From contig JBAMJR010000086.1 in the NCBI GenBank assembly GCA_038501785.1, positions 962,501 through 1,026,500 of the forward strand: a stretch of DNA of 64,000 bases, given 5' to 3'. The notes below the pieces were generated by a model. It saw only the letters and a list, made by a program, of their open reading frames with translations, did not search any database and was not told where the DNA came from. The stretch's first letter is position 1. The number at the start of each line of letters is the position of its first letter. A program made the position numbers and the translations under genes. Of the stretch, positions 41,798-54,463 are shown one piece after another. Source of the DNA: Myoxocephalus aenaeus. Its lineage: Eukaryota > Chordata > Actinopteri > Perciformes > Cottidae.

Positions 41798-42728
41798 TTC
41801 TGTATGAGACGACAACAACAAATCAACATGCAAAGTCTCCCTATCTCTACATCATGTTATACAAATAATGATTCTTTAGTTACAAAATATATAAATATTT
41901 AAGACCATATGTACAGAACATTTACATTACTACATCCATTACTTTAATAAGTTTATTACTATATATACATTTAACAGGTATTATTCTTTAATATTCTCAT
42001 CATTATTATTTGCATTGTTATTATTATTAGCGTTATTATTATTATTGTTGTTATTATTATTATTATAATAATTCTTAATCATCTAAGGGTAACTCTCAAA
42101 AAACAAAGCATGTTGCAGAAGAGAAAACGGGACCATACCTGACGTTACTGTGCCTGAATGGCCGGGGGAGCGAGGCCCTCCCGGTGAAGCGGTGAGAGCC
42201 GGCTATGTAGAGCACGAAGTTCAACAGACTATTTGTACAAGGTGATAACGGGGCGAGCGAGCCAACACTATATTCCAGCAGCATTTGGATTCCACTGAGG
42301 TAAACAATGACATAGCTTGGAATCTAGCACGTAACTTTCACTACCCCAACACAATTTTCTGGTTTGTCCACATAGAATACGTCGTACCGCCCGGGGGGGG
42401 GCTTGAAAAAAAAGGGGTTTTGCTCCTTTTTTTCTTCTTCTCCAAAACCGTGAAAGGGATGGTCCGGCCTCACACACGTCACGTTAATCTCACCTTGTAA
42501 ACCGTGGTATATTTGAGCGGTCAGATTGGTCAGCGCTGCCCGGTGCCGTCGGAGGAGTCGATCTCTTTCATTGTAAACATGTTCTGTTGTGTAAGCCAGC
42601 TGAGCTTCCTCTTAGGATTGGATCATTCTGTGTAGGTGTACACAAACACTACCCGGAGTAGCGTTGTGTAGGCTCACAAGCGCAAAAAAAAATAAAAAAA
42701 AAATAGGCCTTTTCTCTCTTCAACCCCA

Positions 42729-42760
<32 letters not shown>

Positions 42761-42919
42761 AAACACTATTCACTCTCTCTGTCAACTGTCTCACTCTCAC
42801 CTTCCCACTCCCTCTGTTCCACCTCTTTGTTGCTTTAACCGTCTCCTTACCTCTCTCTCATCTCTCTCTCTCCTGCTCCTCCCTCACCTCACCATCCCCC
42901 CCTTTTTGTTGCTGTACAT

Positions 42920-45900
42920 CTAAGAAAGTATGCAGTTTTTGCTCTTCCTCCGTTGGCGGGTGTGCAGCTGGCCATGAATCGGCCCGTGCGGAGGTCCGTG
43001 GTGGGCCGCTATCCCGGAGGGGCTGTAGCGATGGCGCAGCTCCTCGTTGTTGATGTAGCACAGCTGCACGGGCCGCGGGATCGGCTCCCCGAGGAAGTAA
43101 CCCTCGTCCGCCTCCGACTCGGAGGACGAGGAGCAGCTGGAGCACCAGGGGTCGGCGGCCTCCGTGTACCCGTCGCCCCAGCACGGCCCGCCCGGCCCCG
43201 CGGGCGGCCAGCCCGCGTTCTGCAGGGTGAGATCCGAGGTGGTGCGGGGGCAGGGCCGCTGGGGCTGCTGCCTGTACCCGGCGGGCTCCAGACCGAACAG
43301 CTCCCGGGCGGCGTTCCCGGCGGGGAAGCGGTCGTAATCCTCCTGGACGCGGCGGTAGGGCGGCTCCGCCATCTGAGCGGGCCGGTCCGCCACCAGGTGC
43401 AAGGCGTTGTCGGAGCGGGAGCGGCGAGAGCGTTTGTGGTGGCGGCCGCTGCGGTGCTGCCCGCCGCCGTGGTTTCCACGGTGGTGCTTGCGGCGCCTTG
43501 GCTGCTGCTGCGGCGGCTGCTGCTGCTGCTGCTGCTGCGACGCCGCGGGTTCCTGCCCGTTGATGCGGCGGCGGGGCATCCGGTCGCTCATGGGTGCCAT
43601 CCGCAGGTTCCCGCTGCTGCCCATCACCCCGACGCGACCTTTGCCGTCGAAGCCCAGCGGCTGCGGGCCGTCCCAGTACTGCAGCGGGTAGCCCACCCTC
43701 AGGGGGTCGTACATGTTGTTGTTGTTGTTGTAGGGCCGAGAGGAGGACAGCGACTCGGTGCTGTGGAACTGGACCGAGGAGCTGAGGGTGCCCATGTGGC
43801 TCTTTTCAGACACATTCACGCCAGAGTCTTTACTCAGGTCGGGCATGGAGAACCGAGACAGATGCTCCTGGCGCTTACTGACCCCGTCCAGAGAGTTACC
43901 CGCTAAAATCAGAAAGCACATGTCACATTTTCATACCATTTAGCATTACAACTTATTGTATCACACTAGGGCTGCCCTCTCTTAGTCGATTTCCACCTAT
44001 TGGTCGTTTTTGTCGTTGTAGTTTGAATGTATTTTCATGATAAATAAAGATGTAAACATATCTGGTAGAAGATATAAAGTGGTACTTTTGTGGGATTCTT
44101 TGTGGAGAAACTCAGTTTTACAGATATGTCGATTAAAAAGGATTCAATTCGCCGACAAAATTGCCCTTGACTAAGAATGTCTTTGTTGGAGGACAGCCCC
44201 TGTACCATACTGTGTCATTCACATCACTGTACCTGTAGCGTTGGACATAATGAGGGAATCCGTGGAGCCAAGAGGAGTCTGTTCTAGAGGGGTGAGGGGC
44301 TCGTTGAAGCTCATGGCGTTGATGGGGTTCCTCCGGATCAGCGGGGGTCTGCCGTCCCTCTGGAAGCCATGCAGGCTGATGCTCCTCTTGTCAGAGAAGC
44401 CCTGGTTCTGGCTCGACATCTCATTGAAGCTCATCTGGGTGCGCAGCTTGTTGGGCCTGAACTCGTCCTGGCTGTGGTGGGTCCAGTTCTCGTTGAAGGA
44501 GTGGCCCCTCAGAGCAGCCATGGGGGTCCTCTTGGCGTTGCCTGGTTCCTTCCCCCAGGAGTCGGGCCTCTTCCCCGGGTTGGCGGCAGTCTGAGCCGGA
44601 GGATGAGCGTTGGCGTTGGGAATGTAGCCCTGCCGCGGGTTACACTGAGCCAGCAGGTGTATCGGCGCCGGCGTCGGGGAGGGTTCCCGCTGGGGCCCCT
44701 CGTAGGCAGCGGGGACGTAGGGGTCGTCCCGGCTCATCCACACCTGGTTAAGGCTCGGGGCGCGGCTCGGAGTGCGGCTGGGCGTGCGGTTAGGGGTCCT
44801 GCTCGGGGTCTGGCTGGACGAGAGGCTCAAGCGGTCCATCTGAACCGAGAGGGGGTCCACCTCGGCCGACAGCCGGTCCGGCATGGGCGGAGGAGCCGCC
44901 TGGCGGACCTCGCCGCTCCGCCGATCCTGCTCCACATTCCTGCGCTCCTTCTTGCCGATCTTGGTGCTGTGGCGGGATTCGCGGGAACGGGCGCTTTGGA
45001 AGGCCGAGTCTGAGGAGTCGGACTCTTCCGGGTCCTGATTGGTTAAAAGAAAAGAAATAAGTCGAGTTATTAAACTGCTAATACAGTTTAATGCATGTAT
45101 GAAAGCCCCTTTTAACCCTAGAACACTAACGTTGGGTGATTTTCACCCGAGCGATTGTTGTTACGTTATTTTCATTGTGTTGCTTTTGTCTGAGTTGCGT
45201 GGGTCCTCCTGTAGCTTCATGCTGCTCACTGACGTTAGTGAAAGTGGGCGTGTCTTATTGAAGGTGGGCGTGTCTTCCTGCTCCGATCACTGGTTTTTTC
45301 TACAGGCACCTGTTCGGGTGGTTTTCACCCGACGTTAGTCATAGTGTGACTATTTTTTCCGGATGGGTTTTAACATTGACTTTTAAAATTTTTTAACTTT
45401 TCCTTCACAGATCAATACTCACATGTCCCAGGAACATGTGGACCAAATAACAAGTTCATAGCTCCTTTATCTATATTTTTAAATCATGTTTTATTGACAA
45501 TTCCCTAATTTTTCACCGGATTTTGAGCCTTTTTTCAGGGTCTCCCCGTGATACCTGTTTATCGTTTTATGAGAAGTTCTACAGGGTAAAATAAAAGAAG
45601 AGTACTTCAACTTGCCTTGTATTGTTGTATTTGAATATATTTCAATGAGAAGTATATTTTTATCAGGTACATGATATCGGGTGAAATTCACCCGACGTTA
45701 GTGATGGTGTGACTATTTTTAACGTTAGTTAATTAGTTAGGGTTAATGTTTACACACCTGTCCGGCACTGCAGGACCGGGAGCAGAAGATCTGCCCCTGT
45801 TTTGGCAGGAAGGGGCGGCCCAGCAGGGAGCGCTTGCAGCGGGCGCAGCAGAAGCATTCCTCGGTGGCGTGCCAGTGCTGCCCATCATACGTCATCTGGC

Positions 45901-47537
45901 CTTGGTCAATGCCTTTAGTGAGATGAGGGGGAAACAAACAAAACCATTATTTTTACAATATTGCAATACCAGAAGCAAGTTTATTAGTAAGCGCACAAGC
46001 AGTCTAGCGTTAACTGTTTAAAAATGTTAATGTGATGGCGGCTATCTCTAACACTGCTGTAAAAATGGTATTCTGCAAAGTCAGTGCGGCTAATAGCCAC
46101 AGCCCACGGTCTGACTTCAGCCATTAGCCAGTAGGTTAAGCTCATTTTTGTCAGATATATAGTTTTGTTGCTGGGAAAAAAGTTTATAAAAAAAGCATTA
46201 GCGCAGCTTTTTCTTCCGCCTCAAGAAACCGTTTCTGAATCTTTGCTCATACACGACCTCTCGATTTGTAAGATAGACCGAAATGCATTTCACAAGCCCT
46301 GCTCCCCAGCTCGGGGAAGTAATCATCTTTCACAGCTCCCATCTGGATTCAACATGGGAGCATCCTCTGAAACACACTTTCACTGTTACTGGAGCTTGGG
46401 ATGATAATAACCATCCACGTCTCACCGCACTGGCTCCGCCTCCCCACAGCTGTGGCTCACAGAGCTGATAAATGGCAATAAGTGGCTGATAAGACGTTTT
46501 CTGTGATGTTAGTGGAAGAAAAACATGTCCGTGTGCTTTGATGACAGTTCATATTACGTAACAGGAGTGAAAGCAGCAGTAAAACACGTACCTATGTGTT
46601 CTCCACACGCGTCGCAGTACTCGGCGTAAAGGGACTCGAAGCAGTTGCAGCAGTGAGGCCGTCCGTCCTTCATGATGTAGCGCTGGCCGCCGAGGGCGGT
46701 CTCGCACTCGTAGCAACAGAAGTGCTTCATGTGCCAGTGCCGGCCCTCCGCCTCAGTGCATTCATCAGCAAAGATGATCTGCATGACCACAAGACATTGC
46801 ATTCATCAGCGAGGAAACGCTACGCGGAGATTAGCTGTCGACCATTACGAAAGATGACCTTTAAAGCTGCTGAGGAAGCTAAATCCTATCGGGCGGGGAT
46901 GGGGTTTGGGGTACCTCAGGGCGCCATCCTTGGCCCGTTATTATTTTCATAATACTTTTATGTTTCCCCTGTACAACAGGGTTTCTTAACGACTTTGCCC
47001 CATGACCTCTTGCAACCCCTGGTCCAACACGTTCTCATCCCGACTCGTCACCTATCGTCTCTTGGTCAGGACCCTCGGTGTCACTTTTCTAACGCACTGG
47101 GTGGCAAGAACAAAGAAATACTTGTTTGGTGTTCATGCAACAAAACCACTTAGTTAAGTTTAGGAAAAAGCACCATGGTTTGGCTAAAAATAAGTGTGAA
47201 ACAACGTAACAAAAGCACTGAAAACACGTGACTTCAAAATAACTCATCAACACAATAACAGGCATCAGACCTCCTTGTTTTTTGACGACCCGAGAATGAG
47301 AGCGGGCTGCCTGGTCACATGACACGCATGTGAGTGGGTTGTCTGCTTATCCACCACATGGCTTTTTCTCCTAGTTTTAAGAGATTAGAGAAGTCCCTAA
47401 AATAACATTGTGTTTCCATAGATATCAGATAAATCCAAAATTATTGTTCATAACTCATGGTTTATGAGATAAACATGTGGCCTCAGCCCTGCAGAACTGT
47501 TTATGATTGAAGAAAAATCTAGCTGCTAACCCCCCCG

Positions 47538-47571
<34 letters not shown>

Positions 47572-50500
47572 TATACTTTAAGTAAACAAACCTCCGCAGA
47601 CTGGAATTAGTGCAGAGCACTGTGGCCAGAGTTATTATTACTATTATTATTGTTTTTATCATCTCAGGCCAGCTTGCCTCACGGTGAGAAAACAAGCAGA
47701 CCTTCTGAGACGTGGCAAGAATACTGAGACATCTTCTCCCCCCTTAGACCAATTTCAAATACACTTCCAAGTTCACATCCAAGTTCCCGAAGGGCTGGAG
47801 GCCCAGACCGGCGCACCTCATCACAGGCGCAGCAGCGGGGCTTCATCCTCTCGGCGTGGTGCCGGCCACAGAGGATCTTGCCATCTTGGTAGAAGTAGAT
47901 GAGATCCACCAACAGCTCCTCACACATGCTGCAGACGAAGCAATGAGGGTGCCAGCATTTCCCGTGACCCGCCCTGGCAGCAAACACCACAATGTCCCCT
48001 CCGTTTATTTGACCGCCGCACTGTGGGAGAGGAGAGGAGCGAGGGAAGGGAATAAAGGAGAGAGGGAGGGAAGGGAAGGAAGGAGAGGGGAGAGGGAAGG
48101 AAGGAAATTAGGAAAAGTTAGATTTGAGGCGAAGAGAGGAAGTGAAAGGAGAGGAGAGTAGAGGAAATAATAAGAGGAGAGGAAATGAAAGGAAAGGAGA
48201 GATGCGAGGAAAGGTAAATAAGGAGATAAGACGTGAGGGGATGAAAGGAAATTTGTTGAGAGGAAAAGAGGAAAAAGAAAAGGAATTTGAAGAGAGGAAA
48301 AGGGAGAAAGGAAAAGGAAAGGAGATGAGAGTAAAATAAAGGTAAAGAAAGGAAGGGGAGGAGAGAAGGGGAGGAGAGAGGAAAAGGAAGGGTAAAAAGT
48401 AGATGAGAGGAAACAATAGGAAAGGAAAGGAGAGATGCGAGGAAAGGTAAATAAGGAGATAAGACGTGAGGGGATGAAAGGAAATTTGTTGAGAGGAAAA
48501 GAGAAAAAATTAAAGGAAAGGATATGAAAGGGAAAGAAAAGGAATTAGAAGAGAGGAAAAGGGAGGAAGGAAAAGGAAAGGAGATGAGAGGAGGTGAAAA
48601 TAAAGGTGGGGAGGAGAGAAGACGAGAAGAGAGGAAAAGGAAGGGTAAAAAAGGAGATGAGAGGAAACGAAAGGAAAGGAAATGAGAGAGGAGAGGAGAG
48701 GTAAAGAAAGGAAGGGAGTAAAGTAGGATTGGCAGAAGAGGCAGAGAAAAAGTAGAATACAAACTAAGATGTGGAAAGGGAGGGTGAGGAGATTGTATAA
48801 GAAATAATATATGATCTTTCCAAGATTTGAATGCTTTATATTTTACATCTCCTCAATCTATCTGATGAAACATCAAACAGAAGCAATAACCGAGAGTGCA
48901 GTGTGAAAAAGAATGGGCTGAATGTCAACAGATGGCTTTAAAGGCTTTCTCAGTCTGAAGACATTGCCTCTTCTCTTCTGTTTTGTGTTCCTTTGATATC
49001 TCCAGCGAGTGAAGTGGAAGACGAGCTGTGGACCGTGTACCTTGTCGCAGACGGCCCCGCTCATGGTGAGGGGGAAAGGGCGGATGTTGCCTCGGCCCAG
49101 GTTGTCCTTCTTCCGCTGGTTGCTGAAGAGCTTGAGCTCTCGTTTCTCCTCCTCGTCCAAGCCGTTGCAGTACCGCACCTGAGCGACACGGATCATCGTA
49201 AAACGACGACAATGCGTCTGGAAAAGTCCAGGATGAACGTGTGAAAATGAGACGTTTTTCTGCGCTGTCTTTGTTTTGTTTTTTTACCTCATTGTCATGC
49301 GGCGGCAGCTGGTGAAGGAGCTGCTTGATGCGGTGTTTCTCTCCGGGGCTGTTTATATACGGGACCTTCTCTTCTGGTAAGAAGTTATAGTACTGATGCA
49401 CCTGAAACAAACAACAGCAGACATGTCAAGTTTCAAACCTGCAGTCACTGCGAGTTTTTTTGGGTCACTTGGGGGAACAAGCTGCAAAGAAGAAGAAGAA
49501 GAAAAAAAACACTGACACAATAAAGCCGTATAAAGTTGTATATAGAGTTGTTCGCAACATTAGCATTCACGTCAAGTATTCATTCTCTTTTTGGTCTCCG
49601 CTAATGCTGAGATTAATAGCTATTTAGCTGCTAAATGCTCCACTATGAGTTTGTCTAATGGTGGTGCACATTGGGTTTATTAAAGGCACACTGTGTAGGA
49701 TTTGGAGGCCTCTAGTGGTGTGGTGGCAGATTGCAACCAACTGAATACCCGTCCTCTCGCTCCTCCCTTTCCAGGACTGCGATAGCGTTAGCGCTCTGCA
49801 GCTAAAGGTACTAATGCGTGATTTATACCTTAGTGCCTTTATACCTTTAAACCTGAGGCAGACATACATAGCACTGCGGTGGATCGCATGTAGCATGTCA
49901 TTTATTTATTATTTATTTGGACACACGGTTTTCAAATCCTTTGTCAATTTATTTGAGAGGTGTGATTCAATGGTCCTAAAAAAAAAAAAGATGGCTGATG
50001 AGGAGGAGCTGCTGAGTCTAGAATCAGTCAGGTGGTTGGTGTGACGGGATGTGAGACACTTGTGAGACAAATTTCTGCTAATGACAACATAATTATGAAT
50101 ATTATATTCCATTTCTGCCAATAGATCCTCAGAAATGCTACACATTGGCCCTTTGAAACTTTTTTTCACGAAAAAAAAGCTGATAAAAGCAGTTCATGTG
50201 TGGCTGTAAAATCCCAACGATGAGCTGAAAGACACCTCGTACATACAAGTCGCCATGTGATCCGTTACTGATAGATAATAGATAGAAATATAGATTGCAG
50301 TCACACAGCGGTAATCGAGTCATTATGTGTCCATTATGCTAGTTAACGGTATAGGCTTTACGCAACCTGCATCATTTCATTAATTCACGCTGACAAAACC
50401 CGCCTAATTGAATCTGAAATTACTTCCAGATGAATTCATCATGGTTTCCGTGCCGATAAAACATGTTTTCGCTTTGCCCTCGATCACCCCGGCTCTTTGA

Positions 50501-53493
50501 AACGAGTTTCTGGGATACAAAGTGCGGCACAATGAGCCCTGCGCTGCCACTGCTGCAGACGCAACCTTGAACGGCTGGTATTCACGTTAAAAAAACCCTC
50601 CATATCGCAGTCAGGATTAACGATGCAGTCGGACGTATTTGACCTGAACCTCTTTTTTTATTTTTTTTTATTTTGCAAGTTAAGCGGGTGAAACAAATAA
50701 AAAAAAATCTCGAATGGCGTCGGAGAAGCAAACACTCAAGGAACAGAAAAGCAATCATGTCACTCGTCTCTGATTTTCTGCAAAACAGCCGTTGACACAA
50801 AGTGCTCTGCTGTGTGAAGATCTATTTTACTGAGGTTGTTGTGACCCAATTTACATAATCAGTGGGGTGGAGAGCGAGCGGGGAGAGGAAGTGCGCCCGT
50901 CTGCGCGGCCCCCTTCAGAGTCACCCGCCCAGACACCCGCTCGTCTCGGTTCTGTGCGGTTCAGGGCGACACCGAGCCCGGTGCCAGGTGCAGAATCGGC
51001 CTCTTCAAAGAGAGGAGCGCTGAGAGTGAAAGGAGCGGGTCAACTTTGAAGGACACGTTGAAATATATCTCTGAATATACACTCTCATACTGCATTTTTC
51101 TTTGTTATATAGCGGGCTGCAGAAGAAGAAAAGAAAAGGCTTTGACTTCCTGTGTTTTGAGCTCAAACGTATGCATCATTATTACACACACACACACACA
51201 CACAGAATACAACCGCAGAGGAGAAAACCGAGATTTTTTTTTCACGAACACAAAGATGTGTGAGGAAAACGGGGCGGCATCTTTGTGCTCGTGAAAAATA
51301 TCTGCTATATTAAGGATGTTCTGCTGGATTAAGTTATTTTAAGACGGAGCAGTAATTTACAAGCAAATCCAAGTGCAAGCTGGAGATATTTGAGGGTGAG
51401 GAAATCAATAAGTAATGCTCTCAAATTCAAAGAACACGCTCTTTAATAAAGATAGGGGGGGAAAACAACTCCATATACCTGGAACTAATTATTATTTCCT
51501 TTATCGATTAAACAATAATTGTTTTTGTCGGGTGAAAACCCCCTGAGTTTTTCAATTTTTCATATTGATGATTTTTTTCCCCAACTTAAAGATTAATTGA
51601 TAATCGCAAATTCAATTCAATGTTGATCGACTAATTGATTAATTGACTAAGAGTTTCAGTTCTAAGTATGAGAAGCTTGATTTCACCAAATCCTGTATTC
51701 TCAAGCTCTTAAAATAACGTCGTCCAGCTGTTTCTTTAAATGAAGAGTAATGAAAATAGAATATATGATTCCATTTGTTGGTATCTGCTGGAAGTTGTTT
51801 CCAGGATGGTGAGTAGTGAACTCTTTAGCCGGACTCAGTCCACCAAAGAAATGTAGTTTGAGTTTCCAATAAACTGTACCACGGGAAATAATGTTTTTCT
51901 TTTCAAAAGCAGGTCACATTAAAGACACTGTGTGGAGAGAGAACCCTGAAGTGACAGGCTTACATCACATCACATTAAAAATAAAGAAAGAAGCAACAGG
52001 CAGCTACAATTGCCTGCACCCCCTGTTGGACGAGATCGAAAGCAGCCTCTTTCAGCATCCTGTCAAGATGGCTGACTGGAGAAAATGACTGTTATCAACC
52101 CGGCATGTCATCCGTTAACAAAGGCCTCGGAGTGCTGCCCTTACTAAATAAAGACAGGCGTGTTTAAACGCAGTAAAGCTGAACAGAGCTCTGCATGAAC
52201 GTGTGTCCGAACCGACAAAAACAACGGACACAAACAAAAAAAAAAGAAGTATATCTTCTTCAGGATGTGCACAAACTGATTACATTAACTTGGTCACGCA
52301 ATTAAAAGGCATTTAAACTGCAAATGAGTCCTGACAGGGAATCGTGAAACCTGGATGCACAAACACATTGCCACACGTTTGCAATTAGATTCATCCAAAC
52401 ATTCACTGACTCGAATTACTTCCATTCCTCTGGGTTTAAATTCGCCAGGATATGCCATACAGAACAAACGGAGGCTGAGCGCACCGAATTCATTAAAAGG
52501 AAAAAAAAATAACGCTACGGTCCCCGTTATAAAAGTGTTTTCCTCTCATATTTACATGTTGCAATCATCTGCTTGACGGCGATCGGGGAAATTGCTTATT
52601 GCTTTATGTTAAATGGGAGTCCACATGCGTGTTTGAATAAATTAAAGGGTTTATTAATACATAATTGCATATTTTGATAACAGAGAATCTGAGGCATTTG
52701 ATTTAATCTTTCAAGATGCCGGTGCCGTTTGTCATTCTGTCTGCCTGTGAACTTGCTTCCTACACACTCGTCAGCTTCAACACTGACAGCTGAAAAATGT
52801 CCTTACAGTTATTCTTCCAAGAGGAACCGCCTGACAGTCCCAGTGATTTGTAAGCCAAACCCTTCCCCCTCCCGTCAACTCAAATACACCAAAACAGCAT
52901 GAAGGAGATCTAAAAAAAAAACATAATGATACATTGTCTTGTTTTCAGATCAGAGGATTTTCCATCCCAGAATTATATCTGCAAATGCCACAGATACTTA
53001 ATCGTCCGAATAATAAAATCCTTCTGGCTGATTCGGTGCAATTTGACTCGGTCTGGCTGTGCCGGATAAATAAAAATAAATAAGCATAAGTTAATGAAGC
53101 ACTTATGAGCGAAGAGAAAGGCGTTTCCACCAGAGGTAGAAGTAACGACATCCATTTACTCTCGTTACTGTGTCGGCTACTTCCTATATTTTACATAACT
53201 TCATGTCGCAAACAGTCTATAGGCCCATTTCACTGGCGTTTTCAAGTCGCATTCGTTCCAGAATAATAATTTAAAAAAAGGAGAAGCTGCGGGTGTTTCT
53301 GCGGCCGCGTGAGGGCGGAGCTCCGAGTTCAGAGAGGCGACGAAACGATGCCCTAAAAGGTTGCGTTCAGGTGCTTTAAGACTCACACGGCGCCGTTCAG
53401 ACCGCATCAGACAGGTGAGTAGCCTACAACACACAAAACTTAATCTCTGTTGCCTAGCGACGTAGTTGCATGTGCAGTCTCTACTTTGCTTTA

Positions 53494-53553
<60 letters not shown>

Positions 53554-53895
53554 CTGCAAAGCCTCTGCAGTTGATATTATTTGCATGTCCACATTTTTTG
53601 CTGATGTTTTATTCTGCAGTTGATGCTAAAAGACGTTTCACCCTCAGTGCTTTCCACAGCTCCTTTTATTGTCAATCATTTCTGTTTTACTGTCTGAGTT
53701 TTGTCTTTTTTATTTTTCTGGTGGATTCTTGTGAGGGCCACACTGAGGACGGCAGCTCTATATTTATGATTGATAATCAGTTGTGCGCGCAGGCTGCAGA
53801 GTGCCTGTCTGTTGTGTAGAAGTTGAGATCTTTTATGTTACATAAAGATGTTCTTCAATGCAAAGGCTCTCCACAAGTCTCTCTCTCTCTCCATC

Positions 53896-53931
<36 letters not shown>

Positions 53932-54152
53932 GTACGCTTCTCTGTGCTTTGTTGACGTAGCCCGGCCCTTTTAGTGCATGTCATAGTGCATGTCATAGTG
54001 CATGTCATAGTGCATGTCATAGTGCATGTGAATGTGCTCAACGGCGCTCATATGTCGGTTAGCGCCGTTAGCATTGATAGCTGCGAGTCAGCTGCTCAGC
54101 CTTCGCCATGTTGAGAGCCGTGTGGAGTCAACATGTATGCTCTGAAACCTCC

Positions 54153-54213
<61 letters not shown>

Positions 54214-54463
54214 CAGTAACGTTTACTTTAACCTACCTGCTTCTCCCTACTTAAGTACAATTTACCCAACTACTTTTACTGTGCAACATTCCAGCGCTCT
54301 CTCCACCTCTAAATATCTGTGTTTGTGGTACCTGCTCGGGACTCAGGCCGGGGGGAACCCAGGCGTACTCCTCCAGTGCACATCCAGAGTCATCATCTGA
54401 GGTGGAGTTCCTCTGGAAGTCGTACATCAGCTTGGTGATGGTCTTCTCCATCTCCAGAGACAT
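42920..54463 (-). CDS. prickle2: Prickle planar cell polarity protein 2
   Basis: Prickle proteins act at the membrane and cytoplasm in non-canonical Wnt/planar cell polarity signalling with Vangl and Dishevelled. Eight coding exons join in phase to 904 aa (human PRICKLE2 844): 54332-54463 (the exon itself reaches 54517), 49288-49401, 49041-49178, 47817-48020, 46592-46778, 45758-45912, 44233-45034 and 42920-43902. The PET domain (STSDDDSGCALEEYAWVPPG to about residue 115) and three LIM domains (about 125-305, starting CDKCGGQINGGD) are intact. The C terminus is RRKSKNCILS, a CaaX box for prenylation. MSLEMEKTITKLMYDFQRNS, RLSAEVDPLSVQMDRLSLSS and KRQEHLSRFSMPDLSKDSG fit PRICKLE2 clearly better than PRICKLE1. 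The frame stays open upstream of the ATG to the acceptor, so a longer N terminus is possible. The last exon is GC-rich, with His/Arg-rich, Asn and Gln runs. Confidence 0.96.
43967..44202. mobile_element. hAT-like MITE (TAGGGCTG ... CAGCCCCTG ends)
   Basis: TAGGGCTGCCCTC at the left and GAGGACAGCCCCTG at the right form short inverted ends around a 236-bp non-coding element in the last prickle2 intron. A partial relative is at 18760-18925. hAT ends typically begin CAGGG/CAGNG. The assignment is tentative. Confidence 0.6.
45112..45746. mobile_element. piggyBac-like MITE (TTAACCCTAG ... TAGGGTTAA)
   Basis: TTAA at 45112-45115 followed by CCCTAGAACACTAACG, and TTAGGG followed by TTAA at 45743-45746, give the TTAA duplication and CCCTA ends typical of piggyBac elements. 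The roughly 635-bp interior is non-coding. It carries several TTTCACCCGA segments and a repeated GTGTGACTATTTTT block (near 45345 and 45706). It lies in the prickle2 intron between exons 44233-45034 and 45758-45912, only a dozen bases from the latter exon's donor. Confidence 0.8.
48022..48790. repeat. Long polypurine/polypyrimidine tract in a prickle2 intron
   Basis: About 760 bp is almost entirely A and G on the plus strand (GGAAA/GAGAGG units), hence C/T on the prickle2 transcript. A block of about 80 bp starting AGGAAAGGAGAGATGCGAGG is duplicated (about 48195 and 48425). The tract ends right at the acceptor of exon 47817-48020. Confidence 0.95.
49676..50160. mobile_element. MITE with AAGGCACACTGTGTAGGATT ends
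   Basis: The left end TTAAAGGCACACTGTGTAGG and the right end GCTACACATTGGCCCTTTGA are imperfect inverted repeats bounding about 480 bp of non-coding DNA. They are of a type very common in teleosts. The element lies in the large prickle2 intron between exons 49288-49401 and 54332-54517. Confidence 0.65.
50200..53480. other. Interior of the large first coding intron of prickle2
   Basis: I see no coding exon in this stretch. A GC-rich, CpG-containing patch near 50865-51040 could be an alternative promoter or first exon, but no donor in frame with prickle2 is evident. The rest is AT-rich with short CA runs. Confidence 0.4.
53495..53552. repeat. (GT)n microsatellite
   Basis: About 29 GT units lie in the prickle2 intron. 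A second GT run is at about 53900-53930. Confidence 0.95.
53973..54030. repeat. 12-bp tandem repeat (GTGCATGTCATA)
   Basis: Four to five exact copies of a GTGCATGTCATA unit lie in the prickle2 intron about 300 bp downstream, in transcript sense, of the first coding exon. Confidence 0.9.
54155..54211. repeat. (TA)n microsatellite
   Basis: About 28 TA units lie in the prickle2 intron, 120 bp from the donor of the first coding exon. Confidence 0.95.

Noticed and set aside
42953..43906. 317-aa plus-strand open frame
   Set aside because: It is the antisense shadow of the GC-rich last prickle2 exon. The minus-strand reading carries conserved PRICKLE2 sequence and the CaaX end.
44369..45013. 214-aa plus-strand open frame
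   Set aside because: It is antisense to prickle2 exon 44233-45034 and arises from its GC-rich codons.
48118..48762. 214-aa minus-strand frame rich in Ser, Leu, Phe and Pro
   Set aside because: It is a translation of the polypyrimidine tract. Low complexity alone explains the lack of stops.
42920..54463. Identification as PRICKLE1, suggested by the neighbouring periphilin gene
   Set aside because: N-terminal, linker and C-terminal sequences (MSLEMEKTITKLMYDFQRNS, KRQEHLSRFSMPDL) agree with PRICKLE2 and not PRICKLE1.
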